Assembly (NCBI RefSeq): GCF_900100735.1
Contig: NZ_FNCJ01000019.1
Coordinates: 1-64,000, forward strand
DNA from: Paraburkholderia phenazinium
GTDB taxonomy: Bacteria > Pseudomonadota > Gammaproteobacteria > Burkholderiales > Burkholderiaceae
Reading direction: 5' to 3'
Length of the DNA stretch: 64,000 nt
Below, in pieces: positions 1-7,590 of the stretch. Below the pieces are notes generated by a model. That model was not told the origin of the DNA. It was given only the letters and a program-made list of their open reading frames with translations, and searched no databases. Made by a program: the position numbers and the translations under genes. Numbering within the stretch: position 1 is the stretch's first letter; the number at the start of each line of letters is the position of its first letter.

Positions 1-1154
1 CAGTCGGTATTGCCCGCGACGTCACCGACCGCAGGAAGGTGGAAGAGGAACTCGCGCGAGCGAATGCAGGCCTGCGCTCCGAGGTCGAGCAGCGTAGGGA
101 GATCGAAGCACGACTGCAGTCCAGCGAGGTGCGCTTTCGAGCGATTGTTGAAGCGAGCCCAGTGCCGCTGTGCATTATCTCGATGCCATACGGCGAGACT
201 TTCTACACGAATGAGCCTTTGCGTGCGCTGTTTGGGCTCGATCCTCGCAACGGCGTAATCAACAACGTCTTCGACCTCTATTTGGACACCGCTGAGCGCG
301 ACAGGCTGGTAGAGCATTTGCGACAAGAGGGGAGTTTTCGCAACACTGAGGTCCACTTCCGCAAACCTGACGGCACCACGTTCTGGGCAATGGCGACGGC
401 GCGCGTCGCCAGGTACGACGATGCGCCGGCAATCTACCTCGGCCTGAACGACATCACTGAGCGCAAGCGTATCGAGCAGGAGCTATTCGAATCGCGCGAA
501 CAGTTGCGCGAGGTGTCCGCCTATATGGAGGCGATCCGGGAGCAGGAAAGAAAGCGCATTGCCATGGAAATTCACGACGAACTGGGCCAGTTGCTCACCG
601 CACTGAAGATGGATGTGTCATTGCTGAAGATGCGGCTTTCCGGCGATCCGGACGTCGTGAAAAAAACCGACGATATGCGCGAGCTCGTTGAAAAGACTAT
701 CTGGATGGTGCGCAATGTGGCGAATCATCTGCGACCCGCGGCGCTGAACTTCGGGATCGTGTCGGCGCTCGAGTGGCTAGTCGAAGATTTCGGCCGGCGC
801 AATAGCATTCCTTGCCAGTTGCGGATCAATGGCCGTGAACCCGTTTTGCCGGATGCGCACGCGACGGCCGTGTTCCGTATCGTGCAGGCGTCGCTGACGA
901 ATGTTGCGCGTCATGCCGGCGCGACACGGGCCGATGTGACGCTGACCCACACTGAGACGGCGCTGGACTTGCACGTCAGCGACGACGGCCGCGGGTTCGA
1001 TCAGGAGGCAGTGCGAAAGAGCCATTCATACGGCGTGCTTGGCATGAGCGAGCGGGCCCGCCTGATCGGCGGTTCGCTGCTCATAGATAGTGCGCCCGGA
1101 ATGGGTACCTCGGTTTCGATTCACATTCCGCTCGAGAGCGAGTCGCTCTCATGA
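1..1154 (+). CDS. PAS-domain sensor histidine kinase, NarL/UhpB (HisKA_3) type, 5' end outside window
   Basis: The reading frame is open from base 3, so the true start lies upstream; 383 residues are visible. The first visible residues (GIARDVTDRRK) are the end of a PAS/PAC domain. A short coiled coil and a second PAS domain ending NDITERKR follow. The HisKA_3 dimerisation helix has the H-box IAMEIHDELGQ, with the phospho-acceptor His encoded near base 573. The ATPase domain shows an N-box (FRIVQASLTNVARH), DDGRGF and GVLGMSERA. Such kinases autophosphorylate and pass phosphate to a LuxR/NarL-type response regulator. No transmembrane segment is visible in this part. The stop overlaps an ATG (ATGA at 1151) that opens only 16 codons, so the expected coupled regulator gene is not here. 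Family call is sure; the signal is unknown. Confidence 0.93.
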   Translation, partial: VGIARDVTDRRKVEEELARANAGLRSEVEQRREIEARLQSSEVRFRAIVEASPVPLCIISMPYGETFYTNEPLRALFGLDPRNGVINNVFDLYLDTAERDRLVEHLRQEGSFRNTEVHFRKPDGTTFWAMATARVARYDDAPAIYLGLNDITERKRIEQELFESREQLREVSAYMEAIREQERKRIAMEIHDELGQLLTALKMDVSLLKMRLSGDPDVVKKTDDMRELVEKTIWMVRNVANHLRPAALNFGIVSALEWLVEDFGRRNSIPCQLRINGREPVLPDAHATAVFRIVQASLTNVARHAGATRADVTLTHTETALDLHVSDDGRGFDQEAVRKSHSYGVLGMSERARLIGGSLLIDSAPGMGTSVSIHIPLESESLS

Positions 1155-1257
1155 GTCAGTTTCTCCTTACGCGAAATTCAATACAGAGGTTGCCGCAGTG
1201 ACGCCGCTGATGCAGGGTTCGTAACGTAGGCGACCAATCGGCTCGCGGTATAGAGCA

Positions 1258-1286
1258 GACTGGGCTCATGACTTTTAAGCCCAGTC
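1258..1286. terminator. Inverted repeat between converging genes
   Basis: GACTGGGCT (1258-1266) and AGCCCAGTC (1278-1286) form a perfect 9-bp stem with an 11-nt loop between the converging kinase and mreB-like genes. Neither side has a convincing T run, so it may be a weak bidirectional terminator or simply an RNA-stabilising hairpin. Confidence 0.4.
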
Positions 1287-1328
1287 CTGTCAACAGGCAG
1301 TCGCGAATCTCTATGACCGGCGCAAGCG

Positions 1329-2369
1329 TTACGCAAAGAAGTGAGAATCCATGGTCTCGATGGCGATCCCAGTGCCACGAACAACAGACGTCGCCGGTTG
1401 ATCGGCAACCACGACCGGAAGCCCCGTCTCCTCACGCAGACGCTGATCAAGGCCGTGCAACAACGCGGTCCCGCCGGTCAGCACGAAGCCGCGATCGGCG
1501 ATATCCGCGGCAAGTTCGGGTGGCGTGCTTTCCAGCACACGCCGCACCAGCGTGACAAGGTGATCGAGCGGTTCAGACAACGCTCCGTACACCTCAAGGC
1601 TCGATAGGATCCTGGAACGGGGAATGCCCTCTGAAAGACTACGTCCCGTGATCTCCGTGAACCGTTCATCCGTGTGCGCGATTGCGCATCCAATCTCCAG
1701 TTTCACTTTTTGTGCGGTGTACTCACCAATCAGTAAGCCGTGCGTGCGTCGAACGTAGTTAAGAATGGCCTGATCAAACGTGTCGCCTCCCATCCGCGCG
1801 GATACTCCGCGCACAACGTTGCCGAGCGCGATCACGGCTATTTCGGCAGTCCCCGCGCCGATCTCGACGATCATGCAACCCCTCGCTTCGGAGATGACCA
1901 GTCCTGCGCCAAGGGCTGCGGCCAGCGGTCTTTCGAAAAGCGCAACGTGGGACGCGCCGGCTCCGTGCACTGCTTCCTTAAAGGCACGACGTTCCACCTG
2001 ATTTGCTCCACGAGGCACGGTAACTGTAATGCGTGGAGCGCCTATCAGGCGGCGACCCTCGCGGGCGAGATGCACAAATTGACGGATCATTTGCTCGCTC
2101 GCGGCGAAGTTCGAGATCACGCCTCCCTTGATGGGTTTGATAGCCTCGATGTGCTGCGGCAGCCTGCCAAGCATCTTCCTCGCCTCGTCGCCCACCAACT
2201 GCGTGGGGCGAGCGCCGGTATTTCGCGCATCGTGTTGATGAATGCACAGAACGGATGCCTGATTCAGAACTACGCCTGCGCCGCAGATGTGGATCCTTGT
2301 GTTTGCGGTTCCTGCGTCGAGCGCGAACTTGGAGGATGACAGGCCTAACAGGCGACCTACTAGCGACAT
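1329..2369 (-). CDS. MreB-like actin homologue (orphan paralogue)
   Basis: 346 residues, the normal MreB length. The actin-fold ATP-binding motifs are visible: phosphate-1 LDAGTANTRIH near residues 18-27, phosphate-2 VEIGAGTAEIAV, and the adenosine motif LTGGTALLHGL near the C-terminus. The stretch VGDEARKMLGRLP also matches MreB. MreB polymerises under the inner membrane and guides the elongation machinery. This copy stands alone: mreC, mreD, pbp2 and rodA, which normally follow, are absent. It is therefore probably a second, specialised MreB rather than the housekeeping gene. It converges on the kinase gene, and its promoter faces the permease across a region with a conserved 30-bp element. 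Paralogue status is inferred from context. Confidence 0.9.
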   Translation of the reverse strand: MSLVGRLLGLSSSKFALDAGTANTRIHICGAGVVLNQASVLCIHQHDARNTGARPTQLVGDEARKMLGRLPQHIEAIKPIKGGVISNFAASEQMIRQFVHLAREGRRLIGAPRITVTVPRGANQVERRAFKEAVHGAGASHVALFERPLAAALGAGLVISEARGCMIVEIGAGTAEIAVIALGNVVRGVSARMGGDTFDQAILNYVRRTHGLLIGEYTAQKVKLEIGCAIAHTDERFTEITGRSLSEGIPRSRILSSLEVYGALSEPLDHLVTLVRRVLESTPPELAADIADRGFVLTGGTALLHGLDQRLREETGLPVVVADQPATSVVRGTGIAIETMDSHFFA

Positions 2370-3009
2370 ACGCGTTGTGGCATTGAGAGCGATTGATTCG
2401 TTCTCGACACCCGCATATCAGTGTTAAGGGATGGTGCTGCAAGCATCTTCGAAATACCCGGGAAAGTTGCGGCGACATTTCACATCTCGACCAAAGACTG
2501 TCAACCCTCAGCGATAGACGGATTCACACTGCGCATTAACGGTAGAGACGGGATGCAACTGAAGAGTGAACTTTGTAGGGATTTGCTGAAATTTGAGTAA
2601 GGAGATTTATTTCGATTGCACAGGCTTGACTCGATCCGGGCACACGAGTCGCGCGACGAATCAAAAAGGAGCAATTGGAAATTTGATTCGGAAATTTGAT
2701 CTGTTAGCCTGAAAACGCTTAGGCGGCTAGTAATGTTTATCGCACCATGATGGGGATGTCGATGCACCTGTGGCAGACGAGCATGCCCCAATTGGGATCG
2801 TTGCCCCGCCGAATTGGATCAGCGCATTTGGGCTGATTTTTGTCTTTGACTCATGCAATCACCACCTTATTCATCTGCGGCAAGTTCAGCAGGTGCAGCG
2901 TGTATCAACGGGTGCGCTGGCAGCGGTTGTGCGGCGTACCGAAGAGGCGGCGGTTTCCTGGTTTCCAGATTGCGTCGTTATGTTCACTTCCTCGACAGGA
3001 GAATCCAGC
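2370..3009. other. 640-bp divergent intergenic region
   Basis: Upstream region shared by the mreB-like gene (leftward) and the permease (rightward). It is AT-richer than its surroundings around 2570-2740 and holds one copy of the 30-bp intergenic element (2576-2605). An open frame runs in phase into the permease from 2770, but those 80 codons do not look like an APC N-terminus, and a good ribosome site lies just before 3010. I see no RNA gene here. Confidence 0.6.
2576..2605 (+). promoter_or_regulatory. Conserved 30-bp intergenic element, copy A
   Basis: Begins TAGGGATTTGCTGAA and ends TAAGGAGA. Its first 15 bases (plus two preceding, TG) are identical to copy C at 9269. Across the four best copies, 16 of 30 positions are invariant: TAGG at 1-4, C at 11, GAA at 13-15, TTT at 17-19, GT at 22-23 and GGA at 26-28. 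It lies about 207 bp upstream of the mreB-like gene and about 405 bp upstream of the permease. Confidence 0.6.
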
Positions 3010-4443
3010 ATGAGTTCGGTGCAGCAAGACACACCTATTTCGGCACAATCCGCCAACCTGCGACCGTCGAGTCTCGGCTTCATGGAGACGATTGGCCAGT
3101 CGCTCGCGAATATTTCGCCGACCATGACGCCGTCCATCAACGTCGTTTCACTGGTGGCATTGGCGGGTTTTGGTAGCTGGTTAATCTACGGCATCTCGAC
3201 GATCGCTCTCTTGTTCGTAGGTCTGAATATTGTCGTATTGGCCAGCCGCTTTGCGGCGGCGGGGTCGTTTTTTATTTTCATCTCCCGCTCGCTCGGTCCA
3301 GTCGCAGGCGGTTTCGCCGGTTGGGGACTGATTGCAGCCTATACGGGCACCGCGATGGGCGTGCTCGCCGGAGAGGCCATCTTCGTGCAGAACGCGTTCT
3401 CGCCGTGGGGCATCAATGTGCCGACCTGGGTGGTCTATGTGGTCAGTGCTGCGCTCGTGTGGTTCCTGGCTGCGCGCGACGTCAAGCTATCCTCGCGTCT
3501 GAGCCTTGCCATCGAAGGGGCCTCGATCGTCATCGTTGGCGGCGTACTGTTCTTCGCCTTTCGCCAGCATCCCGAACGTATTGTCGACCATGCACAACTC
3601 TCGCTGCAGGGTACGACGACGAAGGGTATGGCTGAAGCCATGGTGATGGGTATCTTCTCGTTTGTCGGCTTCGAGAGCGCCGCTTCGCTTGGCAAGGAGA
3701 CCAAGGACCCACTGCGCGCCATTCCGCGTGCAGTCATCTGGAGCATGATACTGGCGGGCGTCTTCTTCATGTTTGTGGCCTATGCGATGGTGGTGGCATA
3801 CGGCGGCAATGTGAACAAGCTCGGCAACGACACGGCTCCGCTGCAAACGCTGCTGACGGGCTTCGGCGTGCCTATGCTGGCGCCGCTGTTCTACCTGATC
3901 GCCTCGCTTAGCGCGTTCGCCTGCGTGCTGGCCTCGATCAACGCGTCGAGCCGTCTGCTGTTTTCGATGGGCCGCTATCAGTTCGTGCACCGCTCGATGG
4001 GCATGGTTCACACCACGCATCAAACGCCGCACTACGCTGTCGCCTTCTCGTCGATTCTCTCGCTGGTGGTGGTGATCGCATTGCTCGGTACCGGGGCACT
4101 GAACACCTTTGGTTATACCAGCACGTTCGCAACCTTCGGCTTCATTGTGGTGTACTTCCTGATCTCGCTGTCCGCACCGATCTACCTGAAAAAGCAGGGG
4201 CAGCTCAAACTGGCCAATGTCATCATCGGCATCCTCGGGGCCGTGTCGATGATCGGCGTGTTTGTGGGCAGTGTCTATCCGGTTCCCGAATGGCCCTATA
4301 ACCTCCTGCCGTATCTCTTCGTCGTCTATATGGCCTTCGGTCTCCTCTGGCTGTTGATGCTGAAGAAGCGTTCGCCCCAGCTTCTCGACAAGATCGAGCA
4401 CGACCTGGAAGCGAACGAGTCGGAGATTTTCGGCCGCAAATGA
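3010..4443 (+). CDS. APC-superfamily amino acid permease
   Basis: 477 residues from the ATG at 3010, chosen because AGGAGA lies 7-8 bases upstream. The frame stays open back to 2770, but that extension has no permease character. About twelve hydrophobic helices are visible, with the APC N-terminal signature region (FMETIGQSLANISPTM and SFFIFISRSLGPVAGG) and the helix-6 to -8 stretch FSFVGFESAASLGKETKDP. Such proteins import amino acids or amines by proton or solute exchange. The stop overlaps the start of the next gene (ATGA at 4440), so the transporter and the kinase/phosphatase are translationally coupled. Substrate is not predictable from sequence alone. Confidence 0.9.
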   Translation: MSSVQQDTPISAQSANLRPSSLGFMETIGQSLANISPTMTPSINVVSLVALAGFGSWLIYGISTIALLFVGLNIVVLASRFAAAGSFFIFISRSLGPVAGGFAGWGLIAAYTGTAMGVLAGEAIFVQNAFSPWGINVPTWVVYVVSAALVWFLAARDVKLSSRLSLAIEGASIVIVGGVLFFAFRQHPERIVDHAQLSLQGTTTKGMAEAMVMGIFSFVGFESAASLGKETKDPLRAIPRAVIWSMILAGVFFMFVAYAMVVAYGGNVNKLGNDTAPLQTLLTGFGVPMLAPLFYLIASLSAFACVLASINASSRLLFSMGRYQFVHRSMGMVHTTHQTPHYAVAFSSILSLVVVIALLGTGALNTFGYTSTFATFGFIVVYFLISLSAPIYLKKQGQLKLANVIIGILGAVSMIGVFVGSVYPVPEWPYNLLPYLFVVYMAFGLLWLLMLKKRSPQLLDKIEHDLEANESEIFGRK

Positions 4444-6260
4444 CGCAAGCCGCTCCCACGCAGGGCATGCCCGATCAGCCGGCGCAGCCGTCGGCTGGTC
4501 ACGACGAAGCGGTTGGACTCGACGCCCCTGCTGCCGCTGGTTTTGACGCGAGGGTCTCCGGTTGCATACGCTTGCAGCCCGAGCGCGGCGAGTGCCCGGA
4601 ACTCGAGATCGCTTTCATTTCGGAGGGCGGGCGCCAGCCGGCCAACGAGGACTACGTGGGTGTCATGCTCGGCGAAGTCGGACAGCGTTCGACACGCGGG
4701 AGCGTGATCGTCCTCGCCGACGGCATGAGCGGGGGCAGGGGCGGGCGCGTGGCCGCCGAGCTGGCGGTGCGCAGTTTTATCGACGGCTATTATTCGTTGC
4801 CCGACACGCTCGCACCCGAGGTGGCCGCATCGCGGGCGCTGGATGCGATTCACCGTTGGCTGTATCAGATCGGCTGCGCGGACCCCGATCTGAACCAGAT
4901 GGCGGCGTGCTTTGCTGCGCTTATCGTTCGCGGTGGAGAAGCCTGGTTGATTGCTGCGGGAGACGTGCGCCTTTACCTGCAGCGCGATGGACAGCTTTCG
5001 CAGCTCGGTGAGGACGACGCGGTGCATGTCGCTTTCGGCGCCTACGTCGATCATGCCGTCGGCCTCCGTGCGACGCTCGCGACGCGCGTTGAGCATTGGG
5101 CCTTGAAGCAAGGCGACCGCCTGCTTCTGTGTTCCGATGGGCTATATCGCCGCCTGCCTGGACGTGAGCTGCGGGCAGTCCTGTCGTCCGGGACGAATCC
5201 CGCAACAGGGGCGAGCAGACTGGTGCAGCTGGCCCGCGAGCGCGGCTCGCGGGACGACGCTTCAGCCGTTGTGGTCGACGTTTTCAGCATTCCTGCGCTC
5301 GACTTTGGCTATCTTGAGCGCGTGATCGGCGAATTGCCGATTCCGGCCATTCCGAGCAGTGGCGACGTGGTCGATGACTACGCGCTGACCTCGGTACTGA
5401 GTGACGGCTATTACTCGCGTCTGTTCGTCGGTCACGATCTTGCCGATCCGCACACGCCACTCGTCCTGAAGTTCCCCAAGCCGCGCGTCGAGCAGGACGC
5501 CAACGTTCGGCTGTCGATCGTGCGCGAGCGCTGGCTTGCCGGCAAGATCGGCGACAAAGGCATCCTGATGCCGCTTCCGGTCGATGCGGCGCGTCAAACC
5601 CGGCTCTACGTTGTCATGCCATTCTGCGACGGCACGACACTCGAGACGCTGATTACGCGAGCGCCGCTCTCGCTTACCCGGTGTCTTGCCATTGCCGAAC
5701 AACTGGGCCAGGCCATTGATGCGCTGAATCGCCGCAGCATTTTCCACCGCGATATCAAGCCTGAAAACGTCCTTGTCACGAGCGACGGCAGTATCCGGCT
5801 GCTGGATCTCGGCTTTGCGTATATGCCGGGTGTGCTTGCGCCAGCTCCGGACACGGCACCCGGGACGCCGTCCTATATGGCCCCTGAGTTGATGAAAGGT
5901 GCGCTGGGAGATGCCTGCTCGGAGGTGTTTGCGTTCGGTGTCACGCTATACCGCACCTTTAGCGCCGGTCCGTTGCCCTACGGCTTCAATGGGCGCGTAC
6001 CGCTGCACCATTACCGGCCCGATCTTCCCGAATGGCTCGACGTCGTACTCGAGAAGGCGCTCCAGACTGATCCGAAACGACGCTACCAGGACGTACTCGA
6101 AATATGCGCCGACCTTCGACGCTTCGCGTCGGCTCCTGGTGAGGTAAAGCCACGGCGTCAGCGGCTCATCGAGCGCAACCCCCTGGCGTTCTGGCAGACG
6201 GTTTCCTTCGTCCTGCTGGTACTGCTGCTCGCCTCGCTGGCAGGGCGGCATGGTGGATAG
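4440..6260 (+). CDS. Bifunctional PP2C-type phosphatase / Ser-Thr protein kinase, membrane-anchored
   Basis: 606 residues with two opposing enzymes in one chain. The N-terminal PP2C domain (about 55-285) keeps the metal ligands: ANED, VLADGMSGG (Asp94), CSDGLYRRL and RDDAS. The Hanks-type kinase (about 305-560) has the Lys in LVLKFPKP, the catalytic HRDIKPEN (His436-Asp438), DLG in place of DFG (Asp456), and PGTPSYMAPEL. Its glycine loop is poor. A single C-terminal membrane helix (FWQTVSFVLLVLLLASLAG) tethers it to the inner membrane. It overlaps the permease by 4 bp, suggesting that it controls that transporter or senses the same nutrient. Related fusions elsewhere sit beside nitrate transport genes (family knowledge). 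Catalytic residues look complete in both domains. Confidence 0.92.
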   Translation: MTQAAPTQGMPDQPAQPSAGHDEAVGLDAPAAAGFDARVSGCIRLQPERGECPELEIAFISEGGRQPANEDYVGVMLGEVGQRSTRGSVIVLADGMSGGRGGRVAAELAVRSFIDGYYSLPDTLAPEVAASRALDAIHRWLYQIGCADPDLNQMAACFAALIVRGGEAWLIAAGDVRLYLQRDGQLSQLGEDDAVHVAFGAYVDHAVGLRATLATRVEHWALKQGDRLLLCSDGLYRRLPGRELRAVLSSGTNPATGASRLVQLARERGSRDDASAVVVDVFSIPALDFGYLERVIGELPIPAIPSSGDVVDDYALTSVLSDGYYSRLFVGHDLADPHTPLVLKFPKPRVEQDANVRLSIVRERWLAGKIGDKGILMPLPVDAARQTRLYVVMPFCDGTTLETLITRAPLSLTRCLAIAEQLGQAIDALNRRSIFHRDIKPENVLVTSDGSIRLLDLGFAYMPGVLAPAPDTAPGTPSYMAPELMKGALGDACSEVFAFGVTLYRTFSAGPLPYGFNGRVPLHHYRPDLPEWLDVVLEKALQTDPKRRYQDVLEICADLRRFASAPGEVKPRRQRLIERNPLAFWQTVSFVLLVLLLASLAGRHGG

Positions 6261-6355
6261 GTAAGAGCGCGATCAATGGTTCGATCGGTTACGCGCAGAG
6301 ACGCAGAGAGTCGCGGATGAACGGACCATGTCAACGTGCCTCGATGGCCGCGTGC

Positions 6356-6664
6356 TCATTCGAGCCAGGGTAGCGACCGTGGGGAAACAACAAACGTCGT
6401 AAGCGCTTCGTCGGGCTGGGTCCACACCAAACCGAACTGCATGGCGTCCGCATTCGGTAGCGTGAAGACGTGCGGTCCTTCGAGGAACTGGCCGTCCCAC
6501 CCACACGCCCTCGCGGCTTCGGTCGCAGCCTCGTATTCCGCGTCGACGAGCTGGAGCGAAAACTGGCCGCCGTCCGCCTCCACCAGCTCCCGTATGCGGG
6601 CGAGCGTGGGCATCCAGTTGAAGGCGCTGGCCGGCCGGGGCATTGTGTACACGCGCCATGTCAT
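6356..6664 (-). CDS. Hypothetical protein, 102 residues
   Basis: The ATG at 6664 is preferred because GAGGAAAG lies just upstream; the frame is open further, to 6781. The protein begins MTWRVYTMPRP, contains a charged helical middle (IRELVEADGGQFSLQL) and ends PRSLPWLE. It has no signal peptide or membrane helix and no motif I can assign. The repetitive Ala/Glu helix followed by aromatic-rich turns suggests a small soluble alpha/beta protein. It faces away from flhD across a region with copy B of the 30-bp element. Confidence 0.6.
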   Translation of the reverse strand: MTWRVYTMPRPASAFNWMPTLARIRELVEADGGQFSLQLVDAEYEAATEAARACGWDGQFLEGPHVFTLPNADAMQFGLVWTQPDEALTTFVVSPRSLPWLE

Positions 6665-7027
6665 CGTGGCTTTCCTCACGTCTGATGTTTGGGGCCGACC
6701 TGGAGTCCGCCAAGCGGGGCTGTTCATGTTTGTCGGCAAAAACGCGGGATTCTTGACGGTTGGTTCGACTGCTGAGGACATGGGGGCGTAGTGCAGTACG
6801 CGGCTAGGGAGTTCCTTACAAAAAATTCCGCGTCGGCCTAACCCAATTTCTGGGAGTCCTGACGGCGAGGCGCAAACAGCGCGTCTAGTATTGACTGACG
6901 GCGACGCTCGTTACGTTCGTTCGCTACGCCGTGCCTTTACAGCAACCATGTTGCATGGGACCAGGGTAAGCGCCAACTCTGGCCGACAGCAAAAACGATC
7001 CGGCCGGTATCACGGGAGGTGGTTGAG
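6665..7027. other. 363-bp divergent intergenic region
   Basis: Holds the start region of the leftward hypothetical gene, copy B of the 30-bp element (6811-6840, minus orientation) and the leader of flhD with GGGAGG at 7014-7019. No RNA gene or repeat is evident. Confidence 0.55.
6811..6840 (-). promoter_or_regulatory. Conserved 30-bp intergenic element, copy B
   Basis: Read on the minus strand it starts TAGGCCGACGCGGAATTTTT and ends TAAGGAAC. It carries all 16 invariant positions of the element. It lies 147 bp upstream of the hypothetical gene and 188 bp upstream of flhD. Confidence 0.6.
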
Positions 7028-7330
7028 ATGGGACGCGACACGCACCGCTTGATACGCGAGATGAACCTCTCCTATCTTCTGCTGATCCAGCGCCTGCTTA
7101 TAGAAGACAAAGCCACGGGGATGAGCAGTATCGGTGTGTCGTCGGAGGTGGCCGACCTTCTGGTGGGGCTTTCGCTCAAAGAGATCGCGAGGCTCGCCTC
7201 TGTGTCGCAGATACTTAGCTCGTTTCGCTTTCATGATCACACAGTGCTGTCCGCGCTGACGCACAGTCAGGTTGGGAGCGCTGTCACGGCGCGGGCGTCG
7301 ACGTACGAGCCGGTCGTGCAATCCGCTTGA
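7028..7330 (+). CDS. flhD: FlhD-like flagellar transcriptional regulator (orphan)
   Basis: 100 residues from the ATG at 7028, which has GGGAGG eight bases upstream; a GTG at 7019 would add three residues but overlaps that ribosome site. The sequence follows FlhD throughout: IREMNLSYLLLIQRLLIEDKA, a GVSSEVADLLVGLSL segment, and the C-terminal SFRFHDHTVLSALT. FlhD acts with FlhC as a heterohexamer that activates flagellar and other class II promoters. No flhC or other flagellar gene follows, so this is likely a second, stand-alone FlhD. Its surroundings are cyclic-di-GMP genes, which fits a role at the motile/sessile switch (inference). Confidence 0.85.
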   Translation: MGRDTHRLIREMNLSYLLLIQRLLIEDKATGMSSIGVSSEVADLLVGLSLKEIARLASVSQILSSFRFHDHTVLSALTHSQVGSAVTARASTYEPVVQSA

Positions 7331-7583
7331 GCCGAAGCGATTTCTTCCCGGTCTTCTCGGCCCACCAATCTTCTGGCGTGATCAAATCATAAAAAACCGG
7401 CCAGGCGGTTTGGTATGGTGGCAACCCTTCGGCATCGAGCTGACCCAGGTATTCGACGAGGGAGATATGGCATGAAAGTACAGCTTCCTTGGGCTTCGCC
7501 CGGTAATGCACCGGCAGCCGTAGGCACACCGCAAGGTTGGGCCGAGCGGCACGCTCAGTGATCGTGCCGAGCGTCGTAGTCAA
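7284..7583 (-). CDS. Possible small hypothetical gene, 99 residues
   Basis: Starts at a TTG (7583) with AAGGA a few bases upstream and overlaps the 3' end of flhD on the other strand by 47 bp. The middle (SLVEYLGQLDAEGLPPYQTAW and PEDWWAEKTGKKS) has the composition of a real soluble protein, while both ends look less convincing. I recognise no family. It may be a genuine small gene or a fragment; confidence is low. Confidence 0.3.
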   Translation of the reverse strand: MTTTLGTITERAARPNLAVCLRLPVHYRAKPKEAVLSCHISLVEYLGQLDAEGLPPYQTAWPVFYDLITPEDWWAEKTGKKSLRLKRIARPARTSTPAP

Positions 7584-7590
7584 ACCATCC

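Noticed and set aside
2770-3009. N-terminal extension of the permease from 2770
   Set aside because: Composition differs from a permease, and AGGAGA in front of 3010 gives a better start with a normal APC N-terminus.
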